This document shows positions 32,916 through 44,284 of a stretch of 64,000 nucleotides of DNA, one piece after another. How positions within the stretch are numbered: position 1 is the first letter of the stretch; the number at the start of each line of letters is the position of its first letter. The translations under genes were made by a program, and so were the position numbers. Below the pieces are notes generated by a model. It did no database searches. It had not been told where the DNA came from and saw nothing but the letters and a program-made list of their open reading frames with translations. The DNA is from Cololabis saira (Eukaryota > Chordata > Actinopteri > Beloniformes > Belonidae): NCBI RefSeq assembly GCF_033807715.1, contig NC_084606.1:38276401-38340400 (forward strand). Direction: 5' to 3'.

Positions 32916-33039
32916 TTACCGTAATTCAGGTAATAGACACGGCGCACCGTTTCTTAAGGCGCCCGGCACATTTAAAAAAAAAATAAAAAATGTATGTGCG
33001 CCTTATGGTCGTGAAAATACGGTAACAGCTAAATGTAAA

Positions 33040-33320
33040 GCAGTACCAGAAAACTTACAATACATGTTTATTTTCAGTTCAAATAATGAAGATAGTTTAA
33101 TTAGTTTAATTTAATTTTAAACATCTATTTGCCCAAACAACTTTAAAGCAGATGAATGTTTCTGTTATTGGAATTAAGTTATGGAATTCATTACATTATG
33201 ATTTAAAGAATGTATAAATATATTTCAGTTTAAAAAGAAATTTAAAGAGAAAAAATAGCAATGTATGGATGAAATAATTAAAATGTATAATATATGTGTA
33301 TGGAGAGAGATCATCTATCT
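33040..33320 (+). pseudogene. L2-like LINE C-terminal remnant
   Basis: Translation across small frame breaks shows SVIGIKLWNSLHYDLKN and INIFQFKKKFKEK, which matches the C-terminal end of the LINE type also found at 52160-52877 (FKKKYKEM there). AT-rich and decayed. Confidence 0.5.
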
Positions 33321-33362
33321 TTGATTTTTTTCTTTTTTTTTTCTTTGTGATGTTAACTAAGT

Positions 33363-33650
33363 AGGAGCGGCAGTAGCTCAGGTGGTAGAGCGGGTCGTCC
33401 AATGATCGGAAGGTCGGCGGTTCGAATCCCGCTCTGTCCCAGTTTGCTGTCGTAGTGTCCTTGGGCAAGACACCTTACCCACCTTGCCCCGTGTGAATGT
33501 GTATGAATGTTGGTGGTGGTCGGAGGGGCCGTTTGGCGCGATATGGCAGCCACGCTTCCATCAGTCTGCAGGGCAGCTGCAGCTACAAAACGTAGCTTAC
33601 CACCACCAGTGAGAATGTGTATGAATGAATAATGATCTCTGTAAAGCTCT
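33363..33650 (+). mobile_element. tRNA-derived SINE, 3' shortened
   Basis: Head ggcagtagctcaggtggtag with B-box-like ggcggttcgaatcccgctc; identical architecture to 3879-4284 and better preserved in the promoter boxes. It ends within tgtaaagctct and lacks the ATT tail. Confidence 0.85.
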
Positions 33651-33913
33651 AAACAAACAACTTTTGGTGGAGTTGTTGAAACTGTTTCCTGTCAAATAAC
33701 CGCCGGATGCACAGACTTCACACTTCACAGCTTCCTGACAAGCCGCTGTTGCAACAGGTTGGCAGACTTGCTGATGCTGCTGCACACTGGTCTCACTGAG
33801 CCCTGAAGAAACCGCATTCTGATATGAGCCTATGACACTTTGGATAAGCAGAAATTAATGGAAAAAGGAATGTATTATAGAGGGTCTGTATTGACGTCAC
33901 TATATATTTGGTA
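33651..33913. other. No recognisable gene
   Basis: Short unique segment between the SINE and the second satellite array. Confidence 0.4.
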
Positions 33914-35216
33914 TATTTGGTACAGTTACCCCAAGAACCAGTGGTCCATGGACATTAATATTTGGTACAGTTACCAAGAACCAGTGGTCCATGGACATTA
34001 ATATTTGGTACAGTTACCAAGAACCAGTGGTCCATGGACATTAATATTTGGTACAGTTACCAAGAACCAGTGGTCCATGGACATTAATATTTGGTACAGT
34101 TACCAAGAACCAGAGGTCCATGGACATTAATATTTGGTACAGTTATCAAGAACCAGTGGTCCATGGACATTAATATTTGGTACAGTTACCCCAAGAACCA
34201 GTGGTCCATGGACATTAATATTTGGTACAGTTACCAAGAACCAGTGGTCCATGGACATTAATATTTGGTACAGTTACCAAGAACCAGTGGTCCATGGACA
34301 TTAATATTTGGTACAGTTACCAAGAACCAGTGGTCCATGGACATTAATATTTGGTACAGTTACCAAGAACCAGTGGTCCATGGACATTAATATTTGGTAC
34401 AGTTACCAAGAACCAGAGGTCCATGGACATTAATATTTGGTACAGTTATCAAGAACCAGTGGTCCATGGACATTAATATTTGGTACAGTTACCAAGAACC
34501 AGTGGTCCATGGACATTAATATTTGGTACAGTTACCAAGAACCAGAGGTCCATGGACATTAATATTTGGTACAGTTACCAAGAACCAGTGGTCCATGGAC
34601 ATTAATATTTGGTACAGTTACCCCAAGAACCAGTGGTCCATGGACATTAATATTTGGTACAGTTACCAAGAACCAGTGGTCCATGGATATTAATATTTGG
34701 TACAGTTACCAAGAACCAGTGGTCCATGGACATTAATATTTGGTACAGTTACCAAGAACCAGTGGTCCATGGACATTAATATTTGGTACAGTTACCAAGA
34801 ACCAGTGGTCCATGGACATTAATATTTGGTACAGTTACCAAGAACCAGTGGTCCATGGACATTAATATTTGGTACAGTTACCAAGAACCAGTGGTCCATG
34901 GACATTAATATTTGGTACAGTTACCAAGAACCAGTGGTCCATGGACATTAATATTTGGTACAGTTACCAAGAACCAGTGGTCCATGGACATTAATATTTG
35001 GTACAGTTACCAAGAACCAGTGGTCCATGGACATTAATATTTGGTACAGTTACCAAGAACCAGTGGTCCATGGACATTAATATTTGGTACAGTTACCAAG
35101 AACCAGTGGTCCATGGACATTAATATTTGTTACAGTTACCAAGAACCAGTGGTCCATGGACATTAATATTTGGTACAGTTACCAAGAACCAGTGGTCCAT
35201 AGACATTAATATTTGG
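33914..35216. repeat. 43/45-bp satellite array, inverse orientation, about 30 units
   Basis: Monomer atttggtacagttaccaaga, then accagtggtccatggacattaat is the reverse complement of the array at 10701-12707. The 45-bp variant (taccccaag) is rare here (about three units) and the gaacaatgg variant is absent. The right end, attaatatttggcc, matches the complement of the left end of the first array (ggccaaatattaat). Confidence 0.97.
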
Positions 35217-35304
35217 CCACGGTGACATCCGCTGCTAATCCAGGACGCGAGCACACACATCCCACATGGAGGCGCACTGGAGCACTGGAAATCTGCAAAA
35301 AGAA
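35217..35304. repeat. Dispersed repeat fragment
   Basis: tgacatccgctgctaatcca and actggaaatctgcaaaaag resemble tgacgacatccactgccaa and actggagatctgcaacaaa at about 39450-39530. A shared but unassigned dispersed sequence. Confidence 0.5.
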
Positions 35305-35505
35305 AAAAAATGATATTCTCATAATATTACGACTTTATTCTCATAATATTACGACTTTATTCTATTACGACTTTATTCTTGCAACATTATGACTTTATTC
35401 TCGTACTTTTACGACTTTATTCTCATTATATTATGACTTTATTCTCGTAATTTACATTTTTTAAATTTTTTTGTCTTAGTTTGGCCCTAATACTCCGTCG
35501 TAGAA
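35305..35505. mobile_element. 'Regular GTAAT' minisatellite with common right end, copy 1
   Basis: About seven units like cataatattacgactttatt followed by ct, then ttttttgtcttagtttggcc and ctaatactccgtcgtag. The same array type with the same right end is at 50646-51426, so the tandem repeat is part of a mobile unit ending in ctacgacggagtattaggg (complement). Confidence 0.75.
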
Positions 35506-36129
35506 CAGTTAGCAGGAGCAGTTATAAAAACAATCCTGCTGCAAGGCACCACAGTCGCATTTCTATTACCGCATGATTTGCGCGAAACCCAAATATCGTA
35601 AAAGGAAAACCTTTATTTGAAAAAACTTGCAAAAACCCATTTGAGATGTGGAGAGTTACGGAGGTACGGAGACAGAACTAGGAGAGTTACACTCATAAAA
35701 AGAAAAACACTAACGCCTCGCAGCAGTACCTTTATCTCCAATTCAAAGTTTAACTTTTCTTTTGACAAAAGTGTAAAGAAACGCAACTAATATCATCTCT
35801 GTGTCTTATTGGAAAACTAAACTAAAGATGCTTTAAATTAAATTTAAAATGTAGAAACATTTGAACGTGAGCTCATTTCCTAAGGGCATGAAGGACAACG
35901 TCTCTGGTTATGAATGTTTTTAATTTTTCAAATTTTCTTTTAGGCGGTTTGTTACTTTTTGCTACATAAATATTTATACAATCATTTTCTTGTATTGGTT
36001 TTCTTTAATTGCCCCTTTCTTATTGACTTGAAATATAAAGTACTTGTGTTGATAAATTACATGTTTCAACGTTATTTTAAAATAAAATGCATTGTAAAAT
36101 GTAGATACATTGATTTGAATGGAGAAACT
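35506..36129. other. No recognisable gene
   Basis: Unique-looking AT-rich sequence; no ORF with a recognisable motif. Confidence 0.4.
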
Positions 36130-36766
36130 TTAACCCTTGTTCTGTCTTTGGGTCAAGGAAGGAGGAATGGAAGAAGGGAGGAAAGAAGGAAGGAAGGAAG
36201 AATGAAAAGAAGGAAGGACGGGAGGAAAGAAGGAAGGAAGGGAAAAAAGAAGGAAAGAAGGAAGGGAGAAAAGAAAGAAAGAAGGGAAAAAAGAAGGAAG
36301 GAAGGGAAAAAAGAAGGAAGGAAGGGGGAAAAGAAGGAAGGAAGAAAAGAAGGAAGGAAAGAGGGGAAGAAAGAAGGAAAGAAGGAAGGGAAAAAAGAAG
36401 GAAGGAAGGGAGAAAAGAAGGAAGGAAACAAGGGAGGGAGGAAAGAAGGAAAGAAGGAAACAAAGGAGGGAGGAAAGAAGGAAGGAAGGGAAAAAAGAAG
36501 CAAGGAAGGAAGGGAGGATGGAAGGAAGGAAGGAAGGAAGGAAGGAAGGAAGGAAGGAAGGAAGGAAGGAAGGAAGGAAGGGAGTAAAGAAGGAAGGAAG
36601 GAAGGAAGGAAGGAAGGAAGGAAGGAAGGAAGGAAGGAAGGAAGGAAGGAAGGAAGGAAGGAAGGAAGGAAGGAAGGAAGGAAGGAAGGAAGGAAGAGAG
36701 AACAGAGGAGGAAAGAAGGAACAGGAGAATGAGGTCATTTTGACCCGAAGACAGTACCAGGGTTAA
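36130..36766. mobile_element. TTAA-flanked MITE filled with GGAA repeat, copy 3
   Basis: Left end TTAACCCTTGTTCTGTCTTT, right end gtcattttgacccgaagac, then agtaccagggttaa. As in copy 2 one half of the interior is nearly pure (GGAA)n (about 36520-36690) and the other is diverged. Long charged ORFs are artefacts. Confidence 0.88.
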
Positions 36767-37529
36767 AAGTCCGTCCACCTGTCACTTCAGTTCAGAGTTT
36801 AACAGAAAAGGTGCAGATTTCCAGAGCTGCCAGAAACTGCTGTGTGGAAGGTCCCATGATGCAACAGGGCCTCATTTCATACACAAATCTGGCCCATTTC
36901 ATGAGCGCTGCACTGTGTGCCACCAGAACAAACAGCAGCAAGGCTTCTCTCCTGACACCAGCCAGTCACTGACCAATCCCTGCTCAGAGCAGACTAACAC
37001 TCCAGCTGAAGAGATGCTGAGGAGAAAGTACCTGGAGTCTGGTGCAAGAGAAAATGGGGTGAAATAAGAAGATGCATGAGATTTATTCAAAAATGCCTTT
37101 GCTGTCCAGATAAAAATGCAAAAACTGAAGATGCAATTCGTAACAAGACAGAACTCCAGTCTCCACGTCCAGGCCGCTGAACATTCAGTCATTTACAACA
37201 GACCAACTCACCAACCGGTAGAAGCAGCTGTTTTGAAATGGTGAGATACAAATGAAATGCTGAATATTTTACTGAGTCATAATGGCCCTGAGCCTTTCTT
37301 ACACATGCTTACATAGCTTCTGTTTCAGGCTTCGTTAGTGATATTAAAAAAAAAAAAATAGCTAAAAAGTAGGGGAGAAAAGTAGAGAGGAGATTTGTTG
37401 GGATTGAGCTGTAGTGAAATAAGCACTGTGTTCATGGGTGTTGGGATTGATGATCTTTGCTGATTTATTACATTTAAAATAGTTGAAGAAAAAAAAGAAA
37501 AAATAATTACCTTAAAATCCTGTGGCCAA
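36767..37529. other. No recognisable gene
   Basis: Unique-looking sequence; no ORF with recognisable similarity. Confidence 0.4.
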
Positions 37530-37600
37530 ATTCAATTCAATTCTATTCAATTTTATTTCTAGAGCGTCTATTACAACAGAAGTTGTCTCTAGGCTCTTGG
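37530..37600 (-). mobile_element. L2 3' tail, antisense
   Basis: ttcaattcaattctattcaa followed by tttatttctagagcgtctat is the complement of the L2 end; only about 70 bp is present. Confidence 0.8.
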
Positions 37601-38570
37601 TTTGGAAGAATAGGTTCACAGGGAAGAAGATGAAACTATCAAGAGGTCGTTTGCGCGAACCTGTCGTTACAGAAAATGTGCCTTTGGCACGTGGTACGTA
37701 ACATCTGTTTCAGTGTGAAGACACGAGCTGTTTGTGAGGGATTTCTGCTGAACTCAATTCATGTATAAGAAGCAGATAGTTGAGAGCACAAAAGCAGCAA
37801 AAGGAGGAGGAAGAAAGATGTTCTGATTTCACATTCTGGCCCATTAACAACATCAGCTATTTTATTCATACAGCAATGAAACCAAAATGAAGCTTTTTGC
37901 ACGTTGGCTCTTTAATTACCTTTTTAATCACTCAGTCTGTCTTTGCCACATAATTTTTGTACAAGCAATTAGAGCTTGGAATAGATCGTATACCAAGCAT
38001 ATTATTTCTTGAGGAAAGAGTTTATTATCGCAGATGGTTCAAAAGATCCTAAAACTGGATACACAGTATAGTTTATAAACTGAGGAGAGTGTGCAGCCAC
38101 TGCTGGTATCAGGTGTACACCAAGACATTTAGAGTAAGGGGGATAATGGGAGAGTCTCTATAATGTATAGTATTGTATGAATATTATCTACAGTATAATA
38201 TCAATACTATTAGTATTAACACATAGCACTTGATAAATAGATGAAGTACACGTTCCGGTATTTGTACAGTGCACATGTGTAGATTAGGTCCAGCTGTTAT
38301 TGTGGCTCTGACAGAGGAAGATGACTCTTATGTCAAGTGGAAAGGATTTCCTGCACGTTTCCTTGAAGCAGCGGCTTGAATGATTGTTGCTTAAGCTGCT
38401 CTTGAGCTTGTTGAGTGTTTTGGGGGGGGTGAAGTTATTGTCTCCTCCTCCACTTCCTCCAGGGTGACGAGATTCCAGCCAACAATTATCAGTTAGTTCA
38501 GTCTGCTGACACTGCAGCAAAGAAGACGGTGCTCACCACAACAGAACATCTGTAGCATCTGGTTGCAGTC
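37601..38570. other. No recognisable gene
   Basis: Unique-looking sequence. A 78-codon ORF on the - strand (38284-38520) has no recognised motif. Confidence 0.4.
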
Positions 38571-38640
38571 AGTACTGGAGTTGTAAAAATAAATCAGGGG
38601 GGATGGTGGATTTTATCATATGGGGACAGATCATTTGTGC
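38571..38640. mobile_element. Solitary end of the 'CAGTACTGGAG' hAT-like family
   Basis: cagtactggagttgtaaaaa and ggggggatggtggattttat, then catatggggacagatcattt are the inverse of the right end at 27110-27183. The partner end is missing. Confidence 0.75.
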
Positions 38641-39052
38641 TGAATACACATACACTAAAGTATACATTTTGAGTATATATTGTTTAGTATGGCATTTTGG
38701 ACGCACTGTATGTAAATAAAATACACATTTCTCGCTAGAAACTTTATTAAAATGCATTTTAATGCCAAAACTATGTTAAAATATTGCATTTTCCAAGAAG
38801 AATAAAATGTATGTCAACTTCTGACACCATGTTACGTTACTATAAGCTTAACTATCTTAAAATAACGAGATAGAGTAAATAAAATACATATTTCTCGCTA
38901 GAAACATTACAAATATGCATTTTAATGCCGAAACTATCTTTTTTTTTTTTTTTCCCTTGTCTGCAAACATATTAATGATTGATACCATGATGGTAGAAAC
39001 CAAAAGTATATATATGTGCATTATTACTATATTTAATATATATACATATACA

Positions 39053-39435
39053 CACCCCGCTGCTGCTTCCACATGACTGTTGTGTGCTGCTGACGCCCCC
39101 CCCCCCCCACCTCTGGTCATCCCGCTGCTGCTTCCACCTGCCTGCTGTGTGCTGTCGACGTCCCTGACTCCCCCAGTCTGGCCTTCAGCAGGAGGGTCCC
39201 CCCTTATGAGCCTGGTCCTGGTCCAGGTTTCTTCCTCCTAAAGGAGTTGTCCTTGCCACTGTTTGGCTTAAGGCTTTTCTCCCACTAGGGGAGTTTTTAC
39301 CTGCCATTGTTTATATAATAATTGCTCGGGGGTTTATGTTTATGTTTATGTTTATGTTCATGTTCTGGATCTCTGGAAAGCGTCTAGAGACAACATCTGT
39401 TGTATTAGACGCTATATAAATAAAATTGAATTGAG
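39053..39435 (+). mobile_element. L2 3' end, sense
   Basis: ccgctgctgcttccacctgc through ttgtattagacgctatataa to ttgaattga, the same 3' UTR as 20025-22010. In reverse orientation to its carrying insert. Confidence 0.85.
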
Positions 39436-39765
39436 GGTGGGGGGGGGGGGGGTGACGACATCCACTGCCAATCCAGGAAGCAGGAACACACGGAAACACA
39501 CGTCAAGCACTGGAGATCTGCAACAAAAAACCACAAACAAAGCACGAAACCGGCACGGAGCCATCCAAAACAATAACAGCAATCGACCTAAATCTTAAGA
39601 TCTGATTGCAGTCTGAGCTAAGCTACCGCTACCGCTACCTAAACCCAAAAACTAGAGAGCCAGCATGCAGGTGAACAAGCCAGTGTGTATGTCTATGTGT
39701 GTGTGTGTGTATGTATATGATCATGCGTGTGTGTGTGTGTGTGTGTATATGCGTGTGACTAAGTG

Positions 39766-39870
<105 letters not shown>

Positions 39871-39973
39871 TAAACCAAACAAAGTTCCACCTGAAGTGTA
39901 TCTATAGTGGGGGAGGGGGCGGAGCCGAAACTATCTTTAAAATATTGCATTTTCCAAGAAAAATAAAATGTAT

Positions 39974-40050
39974 TCAATTCAATTCAAAACACTTTATTTG
40001 TCCCCGAGGGGCAATTTAAAAGGCATAAGGAGCAGCATTAAAAGACAACA
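39974..40050 (-). mobile_element. LINE/SINE tail fragment, antisense
   Basis: attcaattcaattcaaaaca, then ctttatttgtccccgaggggc is a common teleost non-LTR tail sequence; family not resolved. Confidence 0.5.
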
Positions 40051-40116
40051 TACATACATAGGGTGTATGTTAACTTCTGACATGTTACGTTACTATATAC
40101 TTAACTATCTTAAATA

Positions 40117-40335
40117 TTAAAGGAGCATGAGGCAGGATTGAGGCAGGATTTATGAAAAAAATTTGTATACGTTTTAAGTTTTCTAGTAATAATGTCAGAT
40201 GAAGCGTTCCAAACCAAAAAGAATGATTCCTCTAGTGTATCTCTCCGTTGCCTTGAACAGGCTGTGTGCTGCAAAATGTGCTGCAATTCTGGGCCCAAAT
40301 TTCCCGCGCTGTCCTGCGGATGTGACGTCAATTTT
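40117..40335. mobile_element. Half copy of the 'AGGAGC' TTAA MITE
   Basis: Starts TTAAAGGAGCATGAGGC and continues through tttgtatacgttttaagttt to tgtgacgtca, then stops; the second half is absent. Confidence 0.75.
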
Positions 40336-40830
40336 TAGTCATTTTATTGTCTGAAAAATGATTCAAATGTTATTCTATTGTCTGAAAAATGGTTCAAATA
40401 TGTTTGAAAATTTTTAAATATGTTTTGTTGATGAGAAAATATGTTTCTCTATTTTTCTTATTTTTGTGAGGGGGATATATATTGTTTTTCGGTTTTCTGG
40501 TAGCTCAAATGCCTCGGCTGTGATTATTCTGCCCCTCCTGGACACCATTCATTCATCCAGCCCCAACAACATTCTGTTTGTAAGTGTTGTTTTTAAGAGC
40601 TTTCAGTATTATAATTACTGGCCGGGGGTGATGGACGATTAAAGTTATAGCATAGGCAAGAGGCGTGGACAAGACTGCAATGATGTATTTTTGTATTTCA
40701 TAGCATGCTCTAATCCCATAAACAAAACCATAAGATAGCAAAGATATTGTATTTTTTTAAGTAAACGCCTGCTGGGCTACGTCATGTGATCATGTGAACT
40801 CTTATGAATGTTTATGAACATTTTGTGAAT
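40336..40830. other. AT-rich sequence with one dispersed repeat
   Basis: gaaaatatgtttctctattt, then gtgagggggatatatattgt at about 40430-40495 recurs inverted at about 56412-56480. tgtctgaaaaatg is tandemly repeated near 40350-40395. No gene. Confidence 0.45.
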
Positions 40831-41149
40831 ATGTGAATTCGACTTTAAAGCCGGCTCAACCCCCAAAGACCAACGTGCCTTGGGGACGGCGCCTGAAGGG
40901 CGCGCGTCTAATCACTGGCCAGGTGCTGACGACGTCACGCAGCCCGCGGAGCGCAAAATCTCCGTTTCTCCCCCAGCTCATCCTCTCTTTCCCAGCCCAG
41001 CGACCAGGACAGACCTCTGTCGATCACTGGATCACGTCTCCCCATTTTTCCTGAGAGCTGAGGCGGGGAGGGAGCCGTTCGGGACCTGGATTAACGGGCC
41101 GGGTGTAAGATCCGATACCAGAGCGCTGTGCTCTCAACTCTCTCTGCCT

Positions 41150-41497
41150 TTAAAGGAGCTTGAGGCTCCTTTTAAGAAATGAGACTCTCTAGCGCCACCT
41201 TTCACCACGACGGCCGTCGGGGGTACTGCAGCCAACAGTGAAGCCGGCACGGGAGAACGGGGAGAACGTGCATGCAGCGTCATGTGACGTCACATCCACA
41301 GGACAGCACGGGAAATTCTGGTCACAATTGCAGCACATTTTGCAGCACACAGCCTGTTCAAGGCAAAGGAGAGATACACTAGAGGGCTCATTCTTTTTGG
41401 TTTGGAACGCTTCATCTGACATTATTACTAGAAAACTTAAAACGTTTATGAATTTTTTTTCATAAATCTTGCCTCAATCCTGCCTCATGCTCCTCTA
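41150..41497. mobile_element. 'AGGAGC' TTAA MITE
   Basis: Left TTAAAGGAGCTTGAGGCTCC, right gcctcatgctcctctaa; interior matches 9550-10056 (gactctctagcgccacc; agcctgttcaaggcaaagg). The right TTAA has decayed to CTAA. Confidence 0.8.
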
Positions 41498-41850
41498 AAT
41501 CCTCTCTTTTTCTCTGAGCACTCTCCTACACCAGGAACTGTGCCGTCCAGGACGACCGCCAGCGTGGACCAGAATCCGGTGTGGAAGCTCCAGCTTTGGA
41601 CCCGTGAAGCCCCCCCGCAGCCCGGCGACACAGACGGACGAGCCGTAGTTCCGACGGACGGAACCGGCCCCATGCGCAGCGAGGCAGCGTGTAGAAGCTC
41701 CGTGGTCCGGCACCAGGGAGCCGGCGTGAGGCGCCGCTGCAGCAACTGTCCCCTCTCTTTCCAGAGTTGGAAGCAGAGAGAGAAACGAGGCCACCTCGGA
41801 CTAAAAAGCCCGGCAGAAAACGTGGATCAGCACCTGAAAAGGCTCGAAGC

Positions 41851-42885
41851 TAAGGGTGTAACGATACACTAATCTCACCATACGGTACGATACACGATAT
41901 TGAGGTCACGATAACGATACGATACGATAGCAGTATTTTTTAACAACCTCTGAATGAGGAACATATGACTAGAAAAAATTGTCTTTTATTTGAAAGACAC
42001 AAAATACAAAACAATACTGTGCGTTTGCCCTATTGTTACAGTTTGTAATGCTTTATAACTGTTTAAGTTTTAAAGAGAAAGCCAGGCCAACCATTTTCCA
42101 CAAACTGAACTAGAAGTAAATGTCAGGTTTTTATTATGATCTTCAGTTTCATACAAGTACAAATATTTAGACACAAACTGAATAGTTTCTCTCATGTATG
42201 ATTTGACTTTTTTCTTTTCCAGAAATGTAACAACTAAAATTAAATAAATAAATAAAAGTAAATAATAGATACAATTTTATATCATAAAAAGATTGATTCA
42301 TGCTCACCTTATAAGTGTAAGAGGAGATTTATTTTTGTTAAGAAGGTTATTTTGGTAATTCAGGGTTGATTATTGTATAAATATATTCTTTATATTCTGA
42401 TGTAAATCAGGGACTATAATGACACTAGTCAGTTTATCTGTAGTGATTAGTCTGTTTTAGATTGGGCGGAGTGATACGCCACAGTACGGCACTAGGTGCT
42501 GTGTTGATGTTCTAAAATCCTACACTGTTGAGGGACATTAAAGTACACTGGAACTCAGCAGAAGTTGTCCCCGTGTTTATCCTACTCACCACCCCAAAAA
42601 GGTTTAATTTAATAAGGTAAGGCTTAACTCTACACCAGCCTTACATCAGTAAAAGTTCAGAGCTCAAAACCCCCAAGAGTCCCGTGATCGGGACCAAAAC
42701 GGTACTAGTTTCTTCTGAACGTAGGAAGATTTTGGTCCGCGGGTCGAGGCGCGGCCGTTACTAGTCAACACAATAGATTAATATTAATAATCCAACATCG
42801 CGATACAGTTTGTCACCTCCACGACACGTATCGTGATGTTTTTGTATCGCGAAATTTCGTGGCACGATATATTGTTACAGCCCTA
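41851..42885. mobile_element. hAT element without transposase
   Basis: Left taagggtgtaacgatacac, right atattgttacagcccta, inverted with mismatches and followed by repeated acgatac words. Flanks ctcgaagc (41843-41850) and ctcgcagc (42886-42893) match at seven of eight positions, giving the hAT 8-bp duplication. No ORF. Confidence 0.85.
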
Positions 42886-43002
42886 CTCGCAGCCCCTCCA
42901 GACCCGGAGCCAAGGGAGACGTGAGGCTATGTTTTGGGCGATCATTTTAATCTAGAGCGGTTCAGAGCTAAATTTGTATGTTATATATATATGTATATTA
43001 CT

Positions 43003-43418
43003 GTGTAACGCCGGCAACTACCGGCATTATGGTTGTTTATTTTGTGGCGCCATCTTCGCCAGTTATCCGTGGTTTTAAATACCGCGCCCCGTCATCTTGT
43101 CTCATTGCACGTGGTGACGAGGGCACCGCCATCTTTAAATGTCTTGTCGGCCACGTGCAGCCACGTTGTTTTGAGACACAGATGATCGGGAGTTTTGTAT
43201 CACATGTTTATTGTTTTCGATTTCTTTTCCTCCATGCAGTTAACATTTTATTCTTGTTGTTTTCTTGATGGTTAGTGTTTTATGTTTTAACGTAGTGCGC
43301 CGTCAGAATTTATTTGGGTGTCGCTTTTACCATCTGCTTGGTACCTGGATGTAAATAAATTCTGATTGATTTTGATGAGAGAAGTCGTTTGTGTTGTTTG
43401 CATGTATTTCGTCACAAT
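43003..43418 (+). mobile_element. Candidate solo LTR
   Basis: Begins tgtaacgccggcaactaccg and ends catgtatttcgtcaca, i.e. TG...CA, with AATAAA at about 43354 and a TATA-like ttttaaataccgc at 43073. No second copy, PBS or clean 5-bp duplication is visible, so the call is tentative. Confidence 0.35.
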
Positions 43419-44284
43419 GGCTGATTTGACAGAGCTAGAGCCGAACTGGTTATTGCCTTCAACGGTTATTCTGTAGTGATAATAGTAAAATGTACTACTC
43501 TGCAGAATAATATCTATTTTTGAGACTGATTTGCTGCTACAGTTATCATTTTTCCTGGAAATCCAGGTGGTGCCCCGAGGATTAAATTATTTTGATAATT
43601 CAATTTGATAAGTAGTCTACTTTATTAATTATTAATAATTGTTGAATAAAATTATTAATAACTCTTGATAACTGGAACAGCGCAACTACTTGTTGCACAA
43701 CACGCCTAATGAATTATATCATTCCCCAATTGACAAAATACATTCCTCACTTTCTGCAATGCAAATGGGCTGATGGTTTTAAACATATTTGAGTTTAAGC
43801 TATTGTCTTTTCAGTGTAATAATTGGTAAGGACATTATCCCCACGACAGAGCGGAGCACCAACAAAATAAAAGAAGCCATTTGTGCCAGAGCTCACTGAG
43901 CAACTGCAACGTCCACTTTCCCTCTAGTAGGAACTGAAATGGGTGTGTGGCTTGGGAGACGTTTTCCCAATGAGGTGAAATAAATCTGTCTTATCCAGCA
44001 GCCCTTCATGCCAGCTAAGTCCAAATCCTTGCTGTAATTCCTTGGTTAAAGAGACTGATTGTGACACCAGCACGCTGCTGCCTGACCGTGAGGACAGACA
44101 GACAATCACACTGCCAGCAGGCTCCGAGTGCTTACACATCTACATATTTATAAAGTAAGCAGCAAACTATTCACATGATCTCAGTCCTCTGGTGGAAACA
44201 GCTTTTCTGAACTACACTAATCTCTGTGTGTCATTTTGTGCCTAGCATGATGTGGTTAATAAGAGACAAGGAAGTTTGCCTGAT
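43419..44284. other. No recognisable gene
   Basis: Unique-looking AT-rich sequence without a supported feature. Confidence 0.4.

Larger units (their letters stand above)
27926..33022. mobile_element. TA-flanked TIR element hosting BEL/Pao sequence
   Basis: Ends CCGTATTTTCACGACCATAC and tatggtcgtgaaaatacgg are inverted and flanked by TA at 27924-27925 and 33023-33024. Subterminal ggcgcac words continue the inverted repeat. The element proper comprises about 27926-28811 and about 32916-33022; the middle is retroelement sequence. Within the left part a segment around ttagtttgatattttatttc (about 28107) is duplicated at about 28608. TA flanks and the end sequence suggest a mariner/pogo-type element (inference). 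Confidence 0.72.
40831..42960. other. GC-rich block interrupted by two MITEs
   Basis: Outside the MITEs at 41150-41497 and 41851-42885 this block is distinctly GC- and CpG-rich (gacgacgtcacgcagcccgc; ggcgtgaggcgccgctgcag). Removing both MITEs leaves about 750 bp with an ORF of unrecognised sequence (41540-41872 frame). It could be an exapted promoter region or the internal part of an LTR element next to the LTR-like segment at 43003; neither is proven. Confidence 0.35.

Noticed and set aside
32503..32986. 136- and 86-codon ORFs in the BEL LTR-like region
   Set aside because: No recognisable domain and located in a putative LTR and transposon end.
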